Shown piece after piece: positions 31,628 through 41,352 of a stretch of 64,000 bases of DNA. Origin of the DNA: an uncultured Dehalococcoidia bacterium (GTDB taxonomy: Bacteria; Chloroflexota; Dehalococcoidia; Dehalococcoidales; UBA1222); contig CAIMVG010000020.1 of NCBI GenBank assembly GCA_903844845.1, positions 62,001-126,000 on the forward strand. The letters are read 5' to 3'. A program made the position numbers and the translations under genes. The notes below the pieces were generated by a model. The model was not told where the DNA came from. It was given only the letters and a program-made list of their open reading frames with translations, and ran no database searches. How positions within the stretch are numbered: the stretch's first letter is position 1; each line of letters begins with the position of its first letter.

Positions 31628-33356
31628 TTGCTTCCACAACCATTATGACGTCCTTGGCGTTGACCAGTTCGCCTTCGTAGGCATACACTTCAGCCACGGT
31701 TCCGGCCACAGGCGAGCATATCTCACTGGCCATTTTCATCGCTTCTATGGTCGCCACTATTTCACCTTGCGCTACTTTTACCCCTGTTCTTGCGCGGATG
31801 GAGAGGATCATCCCGTTCATAGGGGCCAAGACAGCGCCTTTTTGATCGGCTTTGGCCTTTTTGGGCTTTGATGCCTCCGTTACTTTCCCGGTGACTGCCG
31901 ATACTTTTACGGCGAAAACTTCTCCGTCGACATCAACGCTGAATTCGGTCGGGAAAGAAGAGGACTGGGCCCCGGATTGAACGGCAGGCATTGCAGCTTC
32001 AGGTTGGGTCAGTTTTTCCTCTTTTAGTTCCCCGCGGAGGAACTTCAAAGCCACTTCAGGATAAAGAGCGTAGGTCATCACATCTTCTTCTTTGCGGACG
32101 ATCCCCAGTTTTTGGGCTTCCGAAGTTGCCTTGCCCATTTCGGGTGGAAGAAGATCAGCAGGACGTACGAGGATGGGTTTTTCGTCGCCTATTACAGAGT
32201 GTCTTACTTCCTCGTTTACTTCACCGGCAGGAGCCCCGTAAAGTCCAAGGAGATAATTTTTTGTTTCGCGGGTTACCTGCTTGTAACGTTGTCCGCTGAG
32301 TACATTAAGGACCGCTTGTGTACCCACCACCTGGCTGGTCGGGGTTACGAGCGGAGGATATCCTAAATCTGCGCGGACCCTGGGTATTTCGGAGTAAACC
32401 TCTTGCAGCCTGTCGAGTGCTTTTTGTTCCTTGAGCTGGCTTACCAGGTTCGAGATCATCCCGCCGGGTATCTGATGCAGCAGCACGGCCGCATTCGGGC
32501 GAGTGGCCTCGGCGGTGAATAACATCCTGTATTTATTTGTCAGATTCAGAAAGTATTCATTGATCTCGTTAAGTTTAGCGAGATTCAGGCCGGTATCATA
32601 AGGGGTGCCTTGAAGTGCCGCCACCATGCTTTCGGTAGGCGGTTGGGAGGTCCCCCAGCCAAATGCTGAAAAAGCGGTGTCGAGGATGTTTGCGCCGGCA
32701 GATACCGCGGCGAAATAACTTATCGGGGCCATCCCGCTGGAACAATGTGAATGTAAGTCAACAGGGATGCTGACCCTGCGTTTTATGGTGGAGATGAGGT
32801 CAACGGCTGCATGCGGAGAAATAAGTCCTGCCATATCTTTGATGCACAGACCATCGCATCCGTGGTTTTGGAGTTCAACCGCCATCTCGGCGAAACGTTC
32901 GATAGTATGCACAGGGCTGGTGGTGTAACAGATCACGCCCTGTACGACGCCGCCGAATTCTTTGATCGCCTTGATGGACGACTCCATGTTTCGGATGTCG
33001 TTCAAAGCGTCGAATACACGAAATATGTCTACCCCGTTTTTAACCGAAAGGCGAACAAACTCGCGGACAACGTCGTCAGCATAATGCCTGTACCCGACCA
33101 GGTTCTGGCCGCGCAACAGCATTTGGAGGGGGGTGTTTTTAACCCGTTTTTTGATTTCCCTGAGCCGCTCCCAGGGATCTTCGTTCAGAAAACGGATGCA
33201 GCTGTCAAAGGTAGCGCCGCCCCACACTTCGAGAGAGTAAAACCCGACTTTGTCGAGTTCGCCGAGGATATCCAGCATGTCCCTGGTCCTCATGCGGGTA
33301 GCGATTAAAGACTGATGAGCGTCCCTGAGAGTTGTGTCCGTGATGAGTGTTGCCAT
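31617..33356 (-). CDS. Pyruvate carboxylase subunit B (carboxyltransferase + biotinyl domain)
   Basis: 579 residues. The N-terminal HMGL-like carboxyltransferase barrel (TDTTLRDAHQSLIATRMRT, GATFDSCIRFLNEDPWERL, the metal-binding DLHSHCSSG) is followed by the PYC/OADA conserved domain and a C-terminal biotinyl domain with the lysine in EAMKMASE. It transfers carboxylate from biotin to pyruvate, giving oxaloacetate for an anaerobic, probably incomplete, TCA route. Without membrane OAD beta/gamma genes nearby, carboxylase is more likely than sodium-pumping decarboxylase. ATG 33356 has GGGAG upstream; a longer frame to 33560 has no support. Confidence 0.93.
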   Translation of the reverse strand: MATLITDTTLRDAHQSLIATRMRTRDMLDILGELDKVGFYSLEVWGGATFDSCIRFLNEDPWERLREIKKRVKNTPLQMLLRGQNLVGYRHYADDVVREFVRLSVKNGVDIFRVFDALNDIRNMESSIKAIKEFGGVVQGVICYTTSPVHTIERFAEMAVELQNHGCDGLCIKDMAGLISPHAAVDLISTIKRRVSIPVDLHSHCSSGMAPISYFAAVSAGANILDTAFSAFGWGTSQPPTESMVAALQGTPYDTGLNLAKLNEINEYFLNLTNKYRMLFTAEATRPNAAVLLHQIPGGMISNLVSQLKEQKALDRLQEVYSEIPRVRADLGYPPLVTPTSQVVGTQAVLNVLSGQRYKQVTRETKNYLLGLYGAPAGEVNEEVRHSVIGDEKPILVRPADLLPPEMGKATSEAQKLGIVRKEEDVMTYALYPEVALKFLRGELKEEKLTQPEAAMPAVQSGAQSSSFPTEFSVDVDGEVFAVKVSAVTGKVTEASKPKKAKADQKGAVLAPMNGMILSIRARTGVKVAQGEIVATIEAMKMASEICSPVAGTVAEVYAYEGELVNAKDVIMVVEASDK

Positions 33357-33844
33357 TCGAACGTCTCCCGCGTCTATGGACTCTGCCAGAGACAATAATG
33401 GATATTTTAGCTTAAAAAGCAGGTAACGGCAAATGCTTGCCGTCAGATAGAGGATGCTCTCGCGACAAAGGGCATAGGAGGCTGTTTTTAGATAATTGCC
33501 GCATACCGCATATACATTATATATATCATACTTATCCTTGAAACGATTGGGTCCGTTCATGTTTTTTCAAATTGTGCCGATATATCCCTTGACGCATTGG
33601 CCAGGGCTGATATTTATACGTGTTTACACTCCAGATTGGTAAATTTTTACCATTAGCGTGCCCGATTCCTATTGACATTGACCACGACCAGTATCATAAT
33701 CTCCTTTCAAAAGGGAGGGGTGAATTAACCGCTCCTCATTGGTTATTGCCCCCCAATAAATTAAGAAGGAGGAGTAAAGCCAAGAACCTGCGCGTTGGAT
33801 CCTATCTGCAAAACTATTCGATGGCTAATAAGAAGGAGAGAAGA
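33357..33844. other. Divergent intergenic region (488 bp) between pycB and the peptide transporter
   Basis: No gene is supported here. The right half holds the transporter promoter at 33589-33616. On the minus strand an AT-rich TATATATAAT (-10-like, TATAAT 33521-33516) might serve the carboxylase operon with a leader of about 150 nt, but its -35 is poor. Confidence 0.5.
33589..33616 (+). promoter_or_regulatory. Candidate promoter of the peptide ABC transporter operon
   Basis: TTGACG (33589-33594), 16-bp spacer, TATTTA (33611-33616). This gives a leader of about 220 nt before the substrate-binding-protein ATG. Confidence 0.5.
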
Positions 33845-35560
33845 ATGGTAAAACACAATGATGGTTTAAAAGTTTCCAGGAGAGATTTCCTTAAGACCGC
33901 CGGCGCTCTCGGTCTTCTCGCTGCCGCTGGCAGTTCGATACCTCTGGGCATTTTCTCGACCGGTTGTTCCAAGAGCAACGCACCCGCCGGGGCTCAGGAG
34001 TTAAGCGTAAATCTAGCCGGCGAACCCGCTCAGATCGACCCCAACCGGGCTTCATGGGCTGCCGAGCGTTCGGTCATCAGCCAGGTTTTCGAAGGGCTTC
34101 TGGGTTTTGATAAAACCCTCACCGTCATCCCCGTTGTTGCCAAAGAACTGCCGACCGTAGCCAACAAGGGCATTTCATCCGATGGCAAAACCTACACCTT
34201 TAACTTGAAAAATAACGTCACATGGAGCGACGGCACGAAGGTAATGGCCAAGGATTTTGCTTACAGTATCGTGCGCATGCTTGATCCCGACCTCGCGACC
34301 GAATACGCTTCGTTCTACTATCCCATCGCAGGGGCTGAAGCTTATAACGGCGCAGGGACAAAGACCGCCGCCGAGAAAGCCGCACTCAAGGCTGCTGTCG
34401 GCGTGAAGGCCACCGGCGACTATACTCTTCAGGTCACGCTTGGTGACGCCTACCCTGTATTCCTCCAGCTCATGTCTTTGTGGCCGGTTTACCCCGTACG
34501 CGAAGATGTCATCACCGCCCAGGGTGATAAATGGACCGAGGCCGGCAATTATATCGGCAACGGCCCGTTCATTTTGACCGAGTGGGTACACCAGGATCAC
34601 ATGACCTTTGCGCAGAACCCCAAATACTGGGGGACTAAACCCAAACTCACCAAAATCACCTATAAGATGATCACGGACGCCAATGCCGCATTAGCCGCAT
34701 ACAAGAACGGCGAGCTTGACATGAGCGGCGTTCCCGTAGGCACTGAGAAAGCCACCATGGGTGATGCCTCTCTCAGCCCCGAAATCGTACGCAACGCTGA
34801 CCTGACTACCTTTGCCTTCCAGTTCAACGTACATGTTGCCCCGTACGACAATCTGAACTTACGCAAAGCTATCTCCACTGCCGTTGACCGCGCTTCCTTC
34901 GTAGACAAAGTTCGCGGCGGCGTCGGCAAAGTAGCCCTTTCATGGATCCCGCCGGGCATGCCTGGCTACGATGCTACGCTTGGAACCGAATATTCCTTCG
35001 ATGTCACCAAAGCCAAGGCTTTGCTGGCGACCGCTCTCACGGAACTCAAACTTGCAGATGCCAGCAAGCTGGCCCTCAAGTTCCAGTTCTCCGATACGGC
35101 CAGCAACAAAACCATCGCTCAATTCCTGCAGGGCCAGATGAAAGACAACCTGAACATCGACCTGACCCTCGAACCGATGGAATCAAAGGCCTTCACTCAA
35201 ACTGTGAACTCTGCCAAGCACACCTGGGCATGGTTCGGTTGGGGTGCGGACTATCCCGATCCCGACAACTGGCTGCCCCAGCTCTTTGGAACGGGCGCCG
35301 GCAACAACCACACCACTTATTCCAACCCAGCTTTCGATGCTATATGCAAGACGGCCGGGAAAGAACTCGATAATACTAAACGGCTCCAGGAGTGGGCTGA
35401 CGCGCAGAAGATGGTCATTGCTGACGCCCCTATCGTCACCATGTTCTATCGCGAGCGCTTCAACCTGGTAAAGCCCTACTTTAAAGGCCTGACTCCCACC
35501 GGTATGGATGGCCAGATCATGGGCGACCAGTTCTGGACCAACGTAACCATCGAAAAATAG
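33845..35560 (+). CDS. Peptide/oligopeptide ABC transporter substrate-binding lipoprotein
   Basis: 571-residue family-5 extracellular solute-binding protein. The N-terminus has a Tat motif (SRRDFLKTAGALGLL) and a lipobox-like STGCSKS, so it is probably exported folded and lipidated. The mature part shows SEPAQIDP-like LAGEPAQIDPNRASWAAE, YTFNLKNNVTWSDGTKV, and a C-terminal GADYPDPDNWLPQLF peptide-binder signature. Start ATG 33845 has AAGGAGAG 7 nt upstream; earlier in-frame starts lack a Shine-Dalgarno. It is the first gene of a five-gene transporter operon, separated from the permeases by a strong hairpin. Confidence 0.94.
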   Translation: MVKHNDGLKVSRRDFLKTAGALGLLAAAGSSIPLGIFSTGCSKSNAPAGAQELSVNLAGEPAQIDPNRASWAAERSVISQVFEGLLGFDKTLTVIPVVAKELPTVANKGISSDGKTYTFNLKNNVTWSDGTKVMAKDFAYSIVRMLDPDLATEYASFYYPIAGAEAYNGAGTKTAAEKAALKAAVGVKATGDYTLQVTLGDAYPVFLQLMSLWPVYPVREDVITAQGDKWTEAGNYIGNGPFILTEWVHQDHMTFAQNPKYWGTKPKLTKITYKMITDANAALAAYKNGELDMSGVPVGTEKATMGDASLSPEIVRNADLTTFAFQFNVHVAPYDNLNLRKAISTAVDRASFVDKVRGGVGKVALSWIPPGMPGYDATLGTEYSFDVTKAKALLATALTELKLADASKLALKFQFSDTASNKTIAQFLQGQMKDNLNIDLTLEPMESKAFTQTVNSAKHTWAWFGWGADYPDPDNWLPQLFGTGAGNNHTTYSNPAFDAICKTAGKELDNTKRLQEWADAQKMVIADAPIVTMFYRERFNLVKPYFKGLTPTGMDGQIMGDQFWTNVTIEK

Positions 35561-35591
35561 TAGAACTCTTTTTCTGGTTGTGCTAAAATCT

Positions 35592-35625
35592 GCTGCAAGG
35601 GATTGGGAAGCCAATCCCTTGCAGC
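35592..35625 (+). repeat. Perfect 15-bp hairpin between binding protein and permease genes
   Basis: GCTGCAAGGGATTGG (35592-35606) and CCAATCCCTTGCAGC (35611-35625) with a GAAG loop. It has no U-tract. Such hairpins in binding-protein operons stabilise the upstream mRNA and lower permease expression, and that is the likely role here. The permease ATG lies 15 nt downstream. Confidence 0.8.
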
Positions 35626-35640
35626 TTGATAGGCAGGTTC

Positions 35641-36558
35641 ATGGGCAAATATGTAATTCGTCGGCTCCTTTGGATGGTATTGGTCCTTTTCGTGGTGGCT
35701 TTTGTCACCTTTTGCCTCATGCATCTCGTCCCCGGGGGGCCATGGGACCGTGACAAGGCGCTCCCGCAAACCGTAGTTGACAACCTGAACAGAAAATACG
35801 GTTTGGATCAACCCTTTTTGATTCAATTCAAGAATTATATTTTCAATGCGGTACGAGGCGACCTGGGAGTTTCTTACATATACCAGGACCGTTCGGTTAC
35901 ATCCATAATAATGGGCGGTTTCCCTGTGTCCGCGACTCTCGGCCTGGTAGCGTTTTTAATAGCCATATTGGTCGGCGTACCCCTGGGGATTGCCGCGGCG
36001 ATCAAACAGAATTCTTTTGTCGACTATTTCGCTGTAATTTTCGCCACCATTTTCGCCAGCATGCCGAATTTCGTACTTGGCATTCTTTTAATGATAATTT
36101 TTTCGGTCACCCTGCACTGGTTCCCCACCAGCGGATGGGGTTCTATCCGTCAAATTATCATGCCGGCATTCGCTCTGGCTGCCTTACCGGCAGCCTATAT
36201 GGCACGCATCAGCCGCGCCAGTATGTTGGATGTTACGCGTCAGGATTATATCCGCACCGCCCGTGCCAAAGGTCTGACTGAACGTGTAGTGCTTGTCAGG
36301 CATATTTTACGTAATGCCATGATACCTGTCATCACGATTGCCGGTCCTGAACTGGCGGGGTTGGTCACCGGTTCGTTTATTGTGGAAAGCCTGTTTTCAG
36401 TGCCGGGTATAGGCCGTCTGTTCGTACAGTCTGTTTCTCAGCGCGACTACGGCTTGATTATGGGAACTGTACTTTTCTATGCCTTTGCCATAGCCATTAT
36501 CAATCTCGTGGTAGACATTCTTTACGGGATGATAGATCCGAGGATCAGGTATGACTGA
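35641..36558 (+). CDS. Peptide ABC transporter permease (DppB/OppB type)
   Basis: 305-residue inner-membrane permease with six segments. N-terminal YVIRRLLWMVLVLFVVAFVT, the LVPGGPWDRD loop, and the EAA loop (ARAKGLTERVVLVRHILRNA) that contacts the ATPases. ATG 35641 has AGGCAGG upstream; an earlier TTG (35626) falls in the hairpin. It overlaps the next permease gene by 8 nt. Confidence 0.94.
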   Translation: MGKYVIRRLLWMVLVLFVVAFVTFCLMHLVPGGPWDRDKALPQTVVDNLNRKYGLDQPFLIQFKNYIFNAVRGDLGVSYIYQDRSVTSIIMGGFPVSATLGLVAFLIAILVGVPLGIAAAIKQNSFVDYFAVIFATIFASMPNFVLGILLMIIFSVTLHWFPTSGWGSIRQIIMPAFALAALPAAYMARISRASMLDVTRQDYIRTARAKGLTERVVLVRHILRNAMIPVITIAGPELAGLVTGSFIVESLFSVPGIGRLFVQSVSQRDYGLIMGTVLFYAFAIAIINLVVDILYGMIDPRIRYD

Positions 36559-37477
36559 TACACAGCAACCCAATCCATCGGAAATGGCCGAAGTAACTCA
36601 GGCCCGTCCGCATCGCACTTTGTTGAACGATGCATGGATACGCTTGAGGCGCAATCGCCTGGCAGTGGCCGGGGCCATTATTATTTTGATTTTCGCTCTA
36701 GGAGCTATTTTTGCTCCCTTAATCACCAAATACAATTTCGCCAAACAGGATCTTGATTCTATTTTCCTTCAGCCAAGCGGCGTACACTGGCTTGGTACTG
36801 ACGAGCTCGGGCGTGATGTGTTCGCCCGCATGTTGTACGGCGCTCGAACCTCGCTGGCCGTCGGCATCTTCACTCAGTTGATCGTTCTGTTAATCGGACT
36901 GCCGATCGGTGCTTTCGCCGGTTCCAAAGGCGGGAGAGTAGATAATCTCCTGATGCGCTTCGTAGACATCATGTATGGGTTCCCCGACATCCTGCTGATC
37001 ATCCTGCTCAGTGCTGTATTGCGGGGAACTGTTTTTGGCAACATGGGCGGCGGTATCTTCGTGATATTCCTGGCCATAGGCTTGGTAGCCTGGGTAAATG
37101 TGTCCCGGTTGGTGAGGGGACAAATATTGTCCCTGAAACAAAGGGATTTTGTCACCGCAGCCCGGGCGATGGGCGGCAAGGGTACCTATATTACTATGCG
37201 TCATCTTTTGCCTAATTCGCTCGGCCCCATTATCGTGTCTATCACATTCGGTGTCCCCCGTGCGATATTTACGGAAGCCGCGCTTTCTTATATCGGCATA
37301 GGGGTCAAACCGCCGACCCCCAGTTGGGGTGCTATGATACACGACGGATATAATGTGATGTTCACCGCCCCGCATCTGGTGATAGTACCGGCCGTGGCCA
37401 TCGCTCTTATCATGTTAGCTTTTACTTTCCTTGGTGATGGCCTGCGTGATGCCCTTGACCCGAGGTCTAGAAGGTAA
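36551..37477 (+). CDS. Peptide ABC transporter permease (DppC/OppC type)
   Basis: 308 residues. A cytoplasmic N-terminus with RPHRTLLNDAWIRLRRNRLA, then the OppC N-terminal transmembrane segment, LGTDELGRDVFARMLYGARTS (in parts) and the EAA loop TAARAMGGKGTYITMRHLLPN. It forms the heteromeric channel with the preceding permease. It overlaps that gene by 8 nt and is 2 bp from the ATPase gene. Confidence 0.94.
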   Translation: MTDTQQPNPSEMAEVTQARPHRTLLNDAWIRLRRNRLAVAGAIIILIFALGAIFAPLITKYNFAKQDLDSIFLQPSGVHWLGTDELGRDVFARMLYGARTSLAVGIFTQLIVLLIGLPIGAFAGSKGGRVDNLLMRFVDIMYGFPDILLIILLSAVLRGTVFGNMGGGIFVIFLAIGLVAWVNVSRLVRGQILSLKQRDFVTAARAMGGKGTYITMRHLLPNSLGPIIVSITFGVPRAIFTEAALSYIGIGVKPPTPSWGAMIHDGYNVMFTAPHLVIVPAVAIALIMLAFTFLGDGLRDALDPRSRR

Positions 37478-37479
37478 TT

Positions 37480-38475
37480 ATGTCAACCTTGTTAGATGTA
37501 CGCAATCTGGTCACTCGTTTTCATACCCAGGATGGTGTGGTAAAAGCCGTCAACGGGGCTTCGTTTACCGTTGCTAAAGGTGAAACTATCGCCATCGTAG
37601 GAGAAAGCGGCTGCGGCAAGTCTGTCACCTCGCTCTCGATCCTTCGCCTCATCGCCCAACCCCAGGGTAAAATTGTTTCAGGGGAAGCCCTATTAGACGG
37701 AACGGACCTTCTTAAACTTTCAACAGAAGAGATGCGTAAAATCCGGGGCGCACGCATATCCATGATATTCCAGGAGCCGATGAGTTCCCTAAATCCCGTC
37801 CTCACCATCGGACGTCAGATGACCGAGCAACTCGAACTCCATAGGCACATGGGCCAGCAAGAAGCCCTGGCTGAAGCCATCAACCTTTTAAAACTTGTCG
37901 GCATCCCGCAGGCTGAGCGCAGGGTCAAGGATTATCCGCATCATTTCAGCGGCGGAATGCGGCAGCGTGTAATGATTGCCATGGCCATTTCATGCAAACC
38001 ACAACTGGTTATCGCGGATGAACCTACAACGGCAGTAGATGTCACGATCCAGTCACAGCTGCTTGAACTCATCAGGGGAATCACGGACGAAATGGGCATG
38101 TCCTTGATACTCATCACCCACAACCTGGGTGTCGTTGCCCGTTACGCCCGGAGAGTCTATGTGATGTACGCCGGCACGGTTGTCGAACACGGACCGGCCC
38201 TCTCAGTTTATCATCACCCCCTCCATCCATATACGTCCGGGCTCCTGGCATCGGTTCCGAGGCTCGATGAACCTCGCAAGGGCCGTCTGGCACCAATCGA
38301 AGGCCAACCGCCGGATATGATGTGCCCTCCTGTCGGTTGCCCTTTCCAGCCTCGTTGCGCGTATGCGCTCCCAAAATGCCTTACAGATAGACCTGAATTG
38401 CAGGAGATGGCCCCGGGCCATTTTACGGCCTGCTGGGTCGCGTTTAGCGGGGAGACATTGTGGCAGAAAACGTAG
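37480..38475 (+). CDS. Peptide ABC transporter ATPase (DppD/OppD type)
   Basis: 331 residues. Walker [11 protein letters not shown]-loop [11 protein letters not shown], signature [16 protein letters not shown], Walker [13 protein letters not shown] and the switch His in LITHNL. The C-terminal oligopeptide-transporter extension carries [20 protein letters not shown], which in this family often holds an Fe-S cluster or structural metal. Overlaps the next ATPase gene by 16 nt. Confidence 0.94.
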   Translation: MSTLLDVRNLVTRFHTQDGVVKAVNGASFTVAKGETIAIVGESGCGKSVTSLSILRLIAQPQGKIVSGEALLDGTDLLKLSTEEMRKIRGARISMIFQEPMSSLNPVLTIGRQMTEQLELHRHMGQQEALAEAINLLKLVGIPQAERRVKDYPHHFSGGMRQRVMIAMAISCKPQLVIADEPTTAVDVTIQSQLLELIRGITDEMGMSLILITHNLGVVARYARRVYVMYAGTVVEHGPALSVYHHPLHPYTSGLLASVPRLDEPRKGRLAPIEGQPPDMMCPPVGCPFQPRCAYALPKCLTDRPELQEMAPGHFTACWVAFSGETLWQKT

Positions 38476-39452
38476 TAATAGAAATAAATAACCTGGCAAA
38501 GTATTTTCCTATTACTTCAGGACTTTTCTTCAAGAAGAAAGTGGCCGAGGTAAAAGCTGTAGATGGAGTCAGTTTCGCCATCCATCGCGGCGAAACGTTG
38601 GGGCTCGTGGGTGAAAGCGGTTGCGGCAAGACCACGGTCGGTAAATGCGTTCTTCAACTCTACCGTGCCACCTCCGGAGAGGTCATCTTCGAAGGTAAAA
38701 ACTTGTGCGACCTCAACGAAAACCAGTTGCGTCCGCTGCGCCGCAAACTCCAGGTGGTTTTTCAGGATCCCTATGATTCGCTCAATCCGCGCTTCACCGC
38801 CGCCGATATCATCGGGGAACCCCTTCAAATAAACAGCGACATACGCGGCAGTGATTTTGACAGGCGCATCGCCGAACTTTTAGACATCGTGGGGCTCGCA
38901 CCCTATATGGCAGACAGGTATCCGCACGAATTTAGCGGAGGCCAGAGGCAGCGTCTCGGTGTGGCGAGGGCCCTGGCTCTTCAGCCCGAGTTCATAGTCT
39001 GCGATGAACCTCTTTCCGCCCTGGATGTTTCGATTCAGGCCCAGATCATCAATCTTCTCGACGATTTGCAGGACAAATTCGGTATAGCGTACCTTTTCAT
39101 TTCCCATGATCTTTCGGTTGTACGGCACATGAGCGACCGGGTAGGCGTGATGTACCTCGGTAAAATGATGGAACTATCCGAAAGGGACGAGATATACAAG
39201 TCGCCCCTTCATCCGTACACCCAGGCTCTTCTTTCGGCTGTGCCCATCCCCGATCCGGCCGTTGAAGAAAAACGTAAAGTCATAGTTCTCAAGGGTGAAG
39301 TGCCCAGTCCAATCAATCCCCCCTCGGGCTGTGTATTCCATCCAAGATGCCCCAAGGCTTTTGACGATTGTTCTAAACTGATCCCTCAACTTAAAGACGC
39401 GGGTTCCGGGCACGAAGTCGCCTGCCTGCTCTACAAAACTAGCTGGCCTTAA
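38460..39452 (+). CDS. Peptide ABC transporter ATPase (DppF/OppF type)
   Basis: 330 residues from GTG 38460 with GGGGAG 4 nt upstream. Walker [24 protein letters not shown], signature [16 protein letters not shown], Walker [13 protein letters not shown] and SHDLSVV. The C-terminal cysteine motif is [15 protein letters not shown]. It completes the heterodimeric ATPase of the peptide importer. Confidence 0.94.
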   Translation: MAENVVIEINNLAKYFPITSGLFFKKKVAEVKAVDGVSFAIHRGETLGLVGESGCGKTTVGKCVLQLYRATSGEVIFEGKNLCDLNENQLRPLRRKLQVVFQDPYDSLNPRFTAADIIGEPLQINSDIRGSDFDRRIAELLDIVGLAPYMADRYPHEFSGGQRQRLGVARALALQPEFIVCDEPLSALDVSIQAQIINLLDDLQDKFGIAYLFISHDLSVVRHMSDRVGVMYLGKMMELSERDEIYKSPLHPYTQALLSAVPIPDPAVEEKRKVIVLKGEVPSPINPPSGCVFHPRCPKAFDDCSKLIPQLKDAGSGHEVACLLYKTSWP

Positions 39453-39466
39453 ACAATAATACCCTC

Positions 39467-40387
39467 ATGGGCACGGGTATTTCAGAATTCATCGCATCCC
39501 TGGCAAAAAACGGGTGTCAGGCTAAGGTTGTATCTGTTTCCCGCCTCGTTGAAATGGAACAGGCATTTTCAGATCTCAATACATCCCGCGAAATTGCGCC
39601 CGAATTCTACCCCGAAATCATCAAATACTTTAAATTCGAATGGCAGGCGATAGTCGCGGATGCTCGTTCGATTGTCGTCGTCGCATGTCCGCAACTGCCG
39701 ACCCGCGTGGCCTTCGGTTCGACCAGCGTGATCATTCCACCGACCTACATCTACAAAAACATCTGGAAGGATCAACTGGAGATGGTAAAGGGCTTTCTGG
39801 AACCGAGGGGGTTCAAGGTGGCGAGGGCACGCCTCCCTTTCAAGGCCCTGGCGGTGAGAAGCGGGCTCGCCAGATATGGCCGTAATAACATCGCGTATAT
39901 CCCGGGGATGGGCAGTTTCTTCAGGTTGGCTGCATTTTATTCTGATTTGCCCTGCGATACAGATGATTGGGCAGAACCCCAGATGTTGAGCAGTTGTGTA
40001 GAGTGCACCGCGTGCGCGGTCGCCTGCCCCGCAGGATGTATCTCGCAATCTCGGTTCTTAATCCAGGCCGAAAGGTGCCTGACCCGTTTCAATGAACAGG
40101 AAGGCCCGATCCCGGCATGGATCGAGCCTTCCTGGCACAACTCATTGCTGGGATGTATGGCTTGCCAGCAGGTTTGTCCGCAGAATAAAAAGTTAATGGG
40201 GAAAATTGAAGATTCGCAGTTCCGGTTTAGTGACTCGGAAACCGGGGAAATACTTGCGGATGTCACTAAAGAAAGCTTAAGAGAAGAAACCCGTTCCAAG
40301 CTCGAAGCATTGTGTCTGGCAGATGATGACGTTTACCCGTTGCTGAAACGGAATCTTTCTTTTTTACTCGATAATCCGGCTGGTTAA
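39467..40387 (+). CDS. Epoxyqueuosine-reductase-like double [4Fe-4S] protein
   Basis: 306 residues similar to the QueG/DUF1730 architecture. The middle part AVRSGLARYGRNNIAYIPGM, then GSFFRLAAFYSDL, corresponds to QueG AVRAGLGWIGK. It is followed by two cluster motifs, CVECTACAVACPAGCI and GCMACQQVCPQNK. The cobalamin-contact N-terminus of QueG is not clearly recognisable, so it may be a QueG relative with another substrate. It starts 14 bp after the transporter operon and could be co-transcribed with it. Confidence 0.8.
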   Translation: MGTGISEFIASLAKNGCQAKVVSVSRLVEMEQAFSDLNTSREIAPEFYPEIIKYFKFEWQAIVADARSIVVVACPQLPTRVAFGSTSVIIPPTYIYKNIWKDQLEMVKGFLEPRGFKVARARLPFKALAVRSGLARYGRNNIAYIPGMGSFFRLAAFYSDLPCDTDDWAEPQMLSSCVECTACAVACPAGCISQSRFLIQAERCLTRFNEQEGPIPAWIEPSWHNSLLGCMACQQVCPQNKKLMGKIEDSQFRFSDSETGEILADVTKESLREETRSKLEALCLADDDVYPLLKRNLSFLLDNPAG

Positions 40388-40561
40388 ACGCCTGAAACAT
40401 CGCTCAGCCTTGTGTTATTGAACCCGATCGATTACCACCGGCTTCCGATCTCATTATTGAAAATCATTGGCCATTATTCCGACGTGCCGGGCTTGCCGCT
40501 ACGAGTCAATAATTGCCTTGACCTTATATTCCCTTGATGTTAAATTATGTGTACTGGACTG

Positions 40562-40635
40562 GTCCCTGTAGCTCAGTTGGATAGAGCAGCTGCCTTCTAA
40601 GCAGCTTGTCGCGCGTTCGAATCGCGCCAGGGACA
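40562..40635 (+). tRNA. tRNA-Arg (TCT anticodon)
   Basis: A 74-nt cloverleaf: acceptor GTCCCTG/CAGGGAC, D arm GCTC-AGTTGGATA-GAGC, anticodon stem GCTGC/GCAGC with loop CTTCTAA (anticodon TCT, reading AGA), T arm GCGCG-TTCGAAT-CGCGC and discriminator A. CCA is not encoded. ATTTTT follows. Confidence 0.96.
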
Positions 40636-40816
40636 TTTTTAGCCTTATATCGCCCCATCCGTTTGCCTCCGAAAAACATCCGCTAAATGCTGCCTAATAT
40701 CCATTGACCTTATCATGGGATACAGAACCAACCGGGTTGCCAGAACGCAGTTAATTGCCGGCTTCCCGGCCGTCAGCGCAAAGAGATTCTTTTAATCCTC
40801 AACCGGCAATCATTTT

Positions 40817-40846
40817 TTGATAATTATCCTCGGTGCAAAATATTAT
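40817..40846 (+). promoter_or_regulatory. Candidate promoter for the structured leader / molybdenum hydroxylase operon
   Basis: TTGATA (40817-40822), 18-bp spacer, TATTAT (40841-40846). A transcript from here would have a leader of about 500 nt containing the 41005-41128 structure. Confidence 0.5.
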
Positions 40847-41004
40847 TTGTCTTAAAAAATGACGAAAGTCATAATTTCGTGGAGCCCCTGCGAAGATATG
40901 GGCGTTGAAGCGTATTTATGTAAGGATATCCTTACAGACTATCAGACTAATACGGATATACAATTCTTCAAAATACACATATTATATTGCCAATTAACGC
41001 ATCG

Positions 41005-41128
41005 TCCCCATCAGGATTTATCGGGGGAAACCAGGGTGACGGATTTAAGATTTTCGTCTTAAAGATTAGCCTCCCCCTCCCGTGTGCTGCCCTGGGTGTA
41101 ATCGGGTGTCGTTAAACCCTGATGGGGA
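41005..41128 (+). ncRNA. Candidate structured RNA / riboswitch-like leader
   Basis: Read by eye. P1 is a perfect 11-bp helix, TCCCCATCAGG (41005-41015) with CCTGATGGGGA (41118-41128). P2 is CCAGGG (41031-41036) with CCCTGG (41090-41095). P3 is TTTAAGA (41044-41050) with TCTTAAA (41057-41063) and loop TTTTCG. GGGGGA (41023-41028) can also pair with TCCCCC (41072-41077), which crosses P2 and would form a pseudoknot or an alternative fold. It does not match the consensus of the riboswitch classes I remember (Moco, c-di-GMP I/II, cobalamin, SAM). It lies 225 bp before the first operon gene. Confidence 0.45.
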
Positions 41129-41352
41129 ACTTGAAGAACAGTCGCGATAAACGAGTTACAATTATCCGATTCAAGTTTCAAGGGCTAATGGAAAAACAAG
41201 GGACCTTAACAAAATACAAAATATCGAGTAAACGATAACCCCAAATCACAAAGGACTATTTCAGGGAAGAAATGAAGGAGGTGAAATACTCTAAAAGTAA
41301 TAACCTTAGATTTTCTGCTAATCTCACCGAAAGAATTATTATGGAGGTATAA

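Larger units (their letters stand above)
40636..41352. other. 717-bp gene-free region upstream of the molybdenum hydroxylase operon
   Basis: No convincing gene. It contains a promoter candidate (40817-40846), a nested structured-RNA candidate (41005-41128) and a purine-rich region before the first gene. A 67-codon frame at 40859 lacks a Shine-Dalgarno and overlaps the RNA candidate, so I do not call it. Confidence 0.6.

Noticed and set aside
30137-33356. Oxaloacetate decarboxylase sodium pump.
   Set aside because: The membrane beta and gamma subunits are absent and a biotin carboxylase is coupled instead, so pyruvate carboxylase fits better.
33620-33844. N-terminal extension of the peptide-binding protein.
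   Set aside because: It has no Shine-Dalgarno, would bury the Tat signal in the middle of the chain, and overlaps the promoter region.
40859-41062. 67-codon plus-strand ORF in the leader of the molybdenum hydroxylase operon.
   Set aside because: No Shine-Dalgarno, odd composition, and it runs into the structured RNA candidate.
41005-41128. Known Moco or c-di-GMP riboswitch.
   Set aside because: The conserved core sequences of those classes, as far as I remember them, are not present; left as an unassigned structure.
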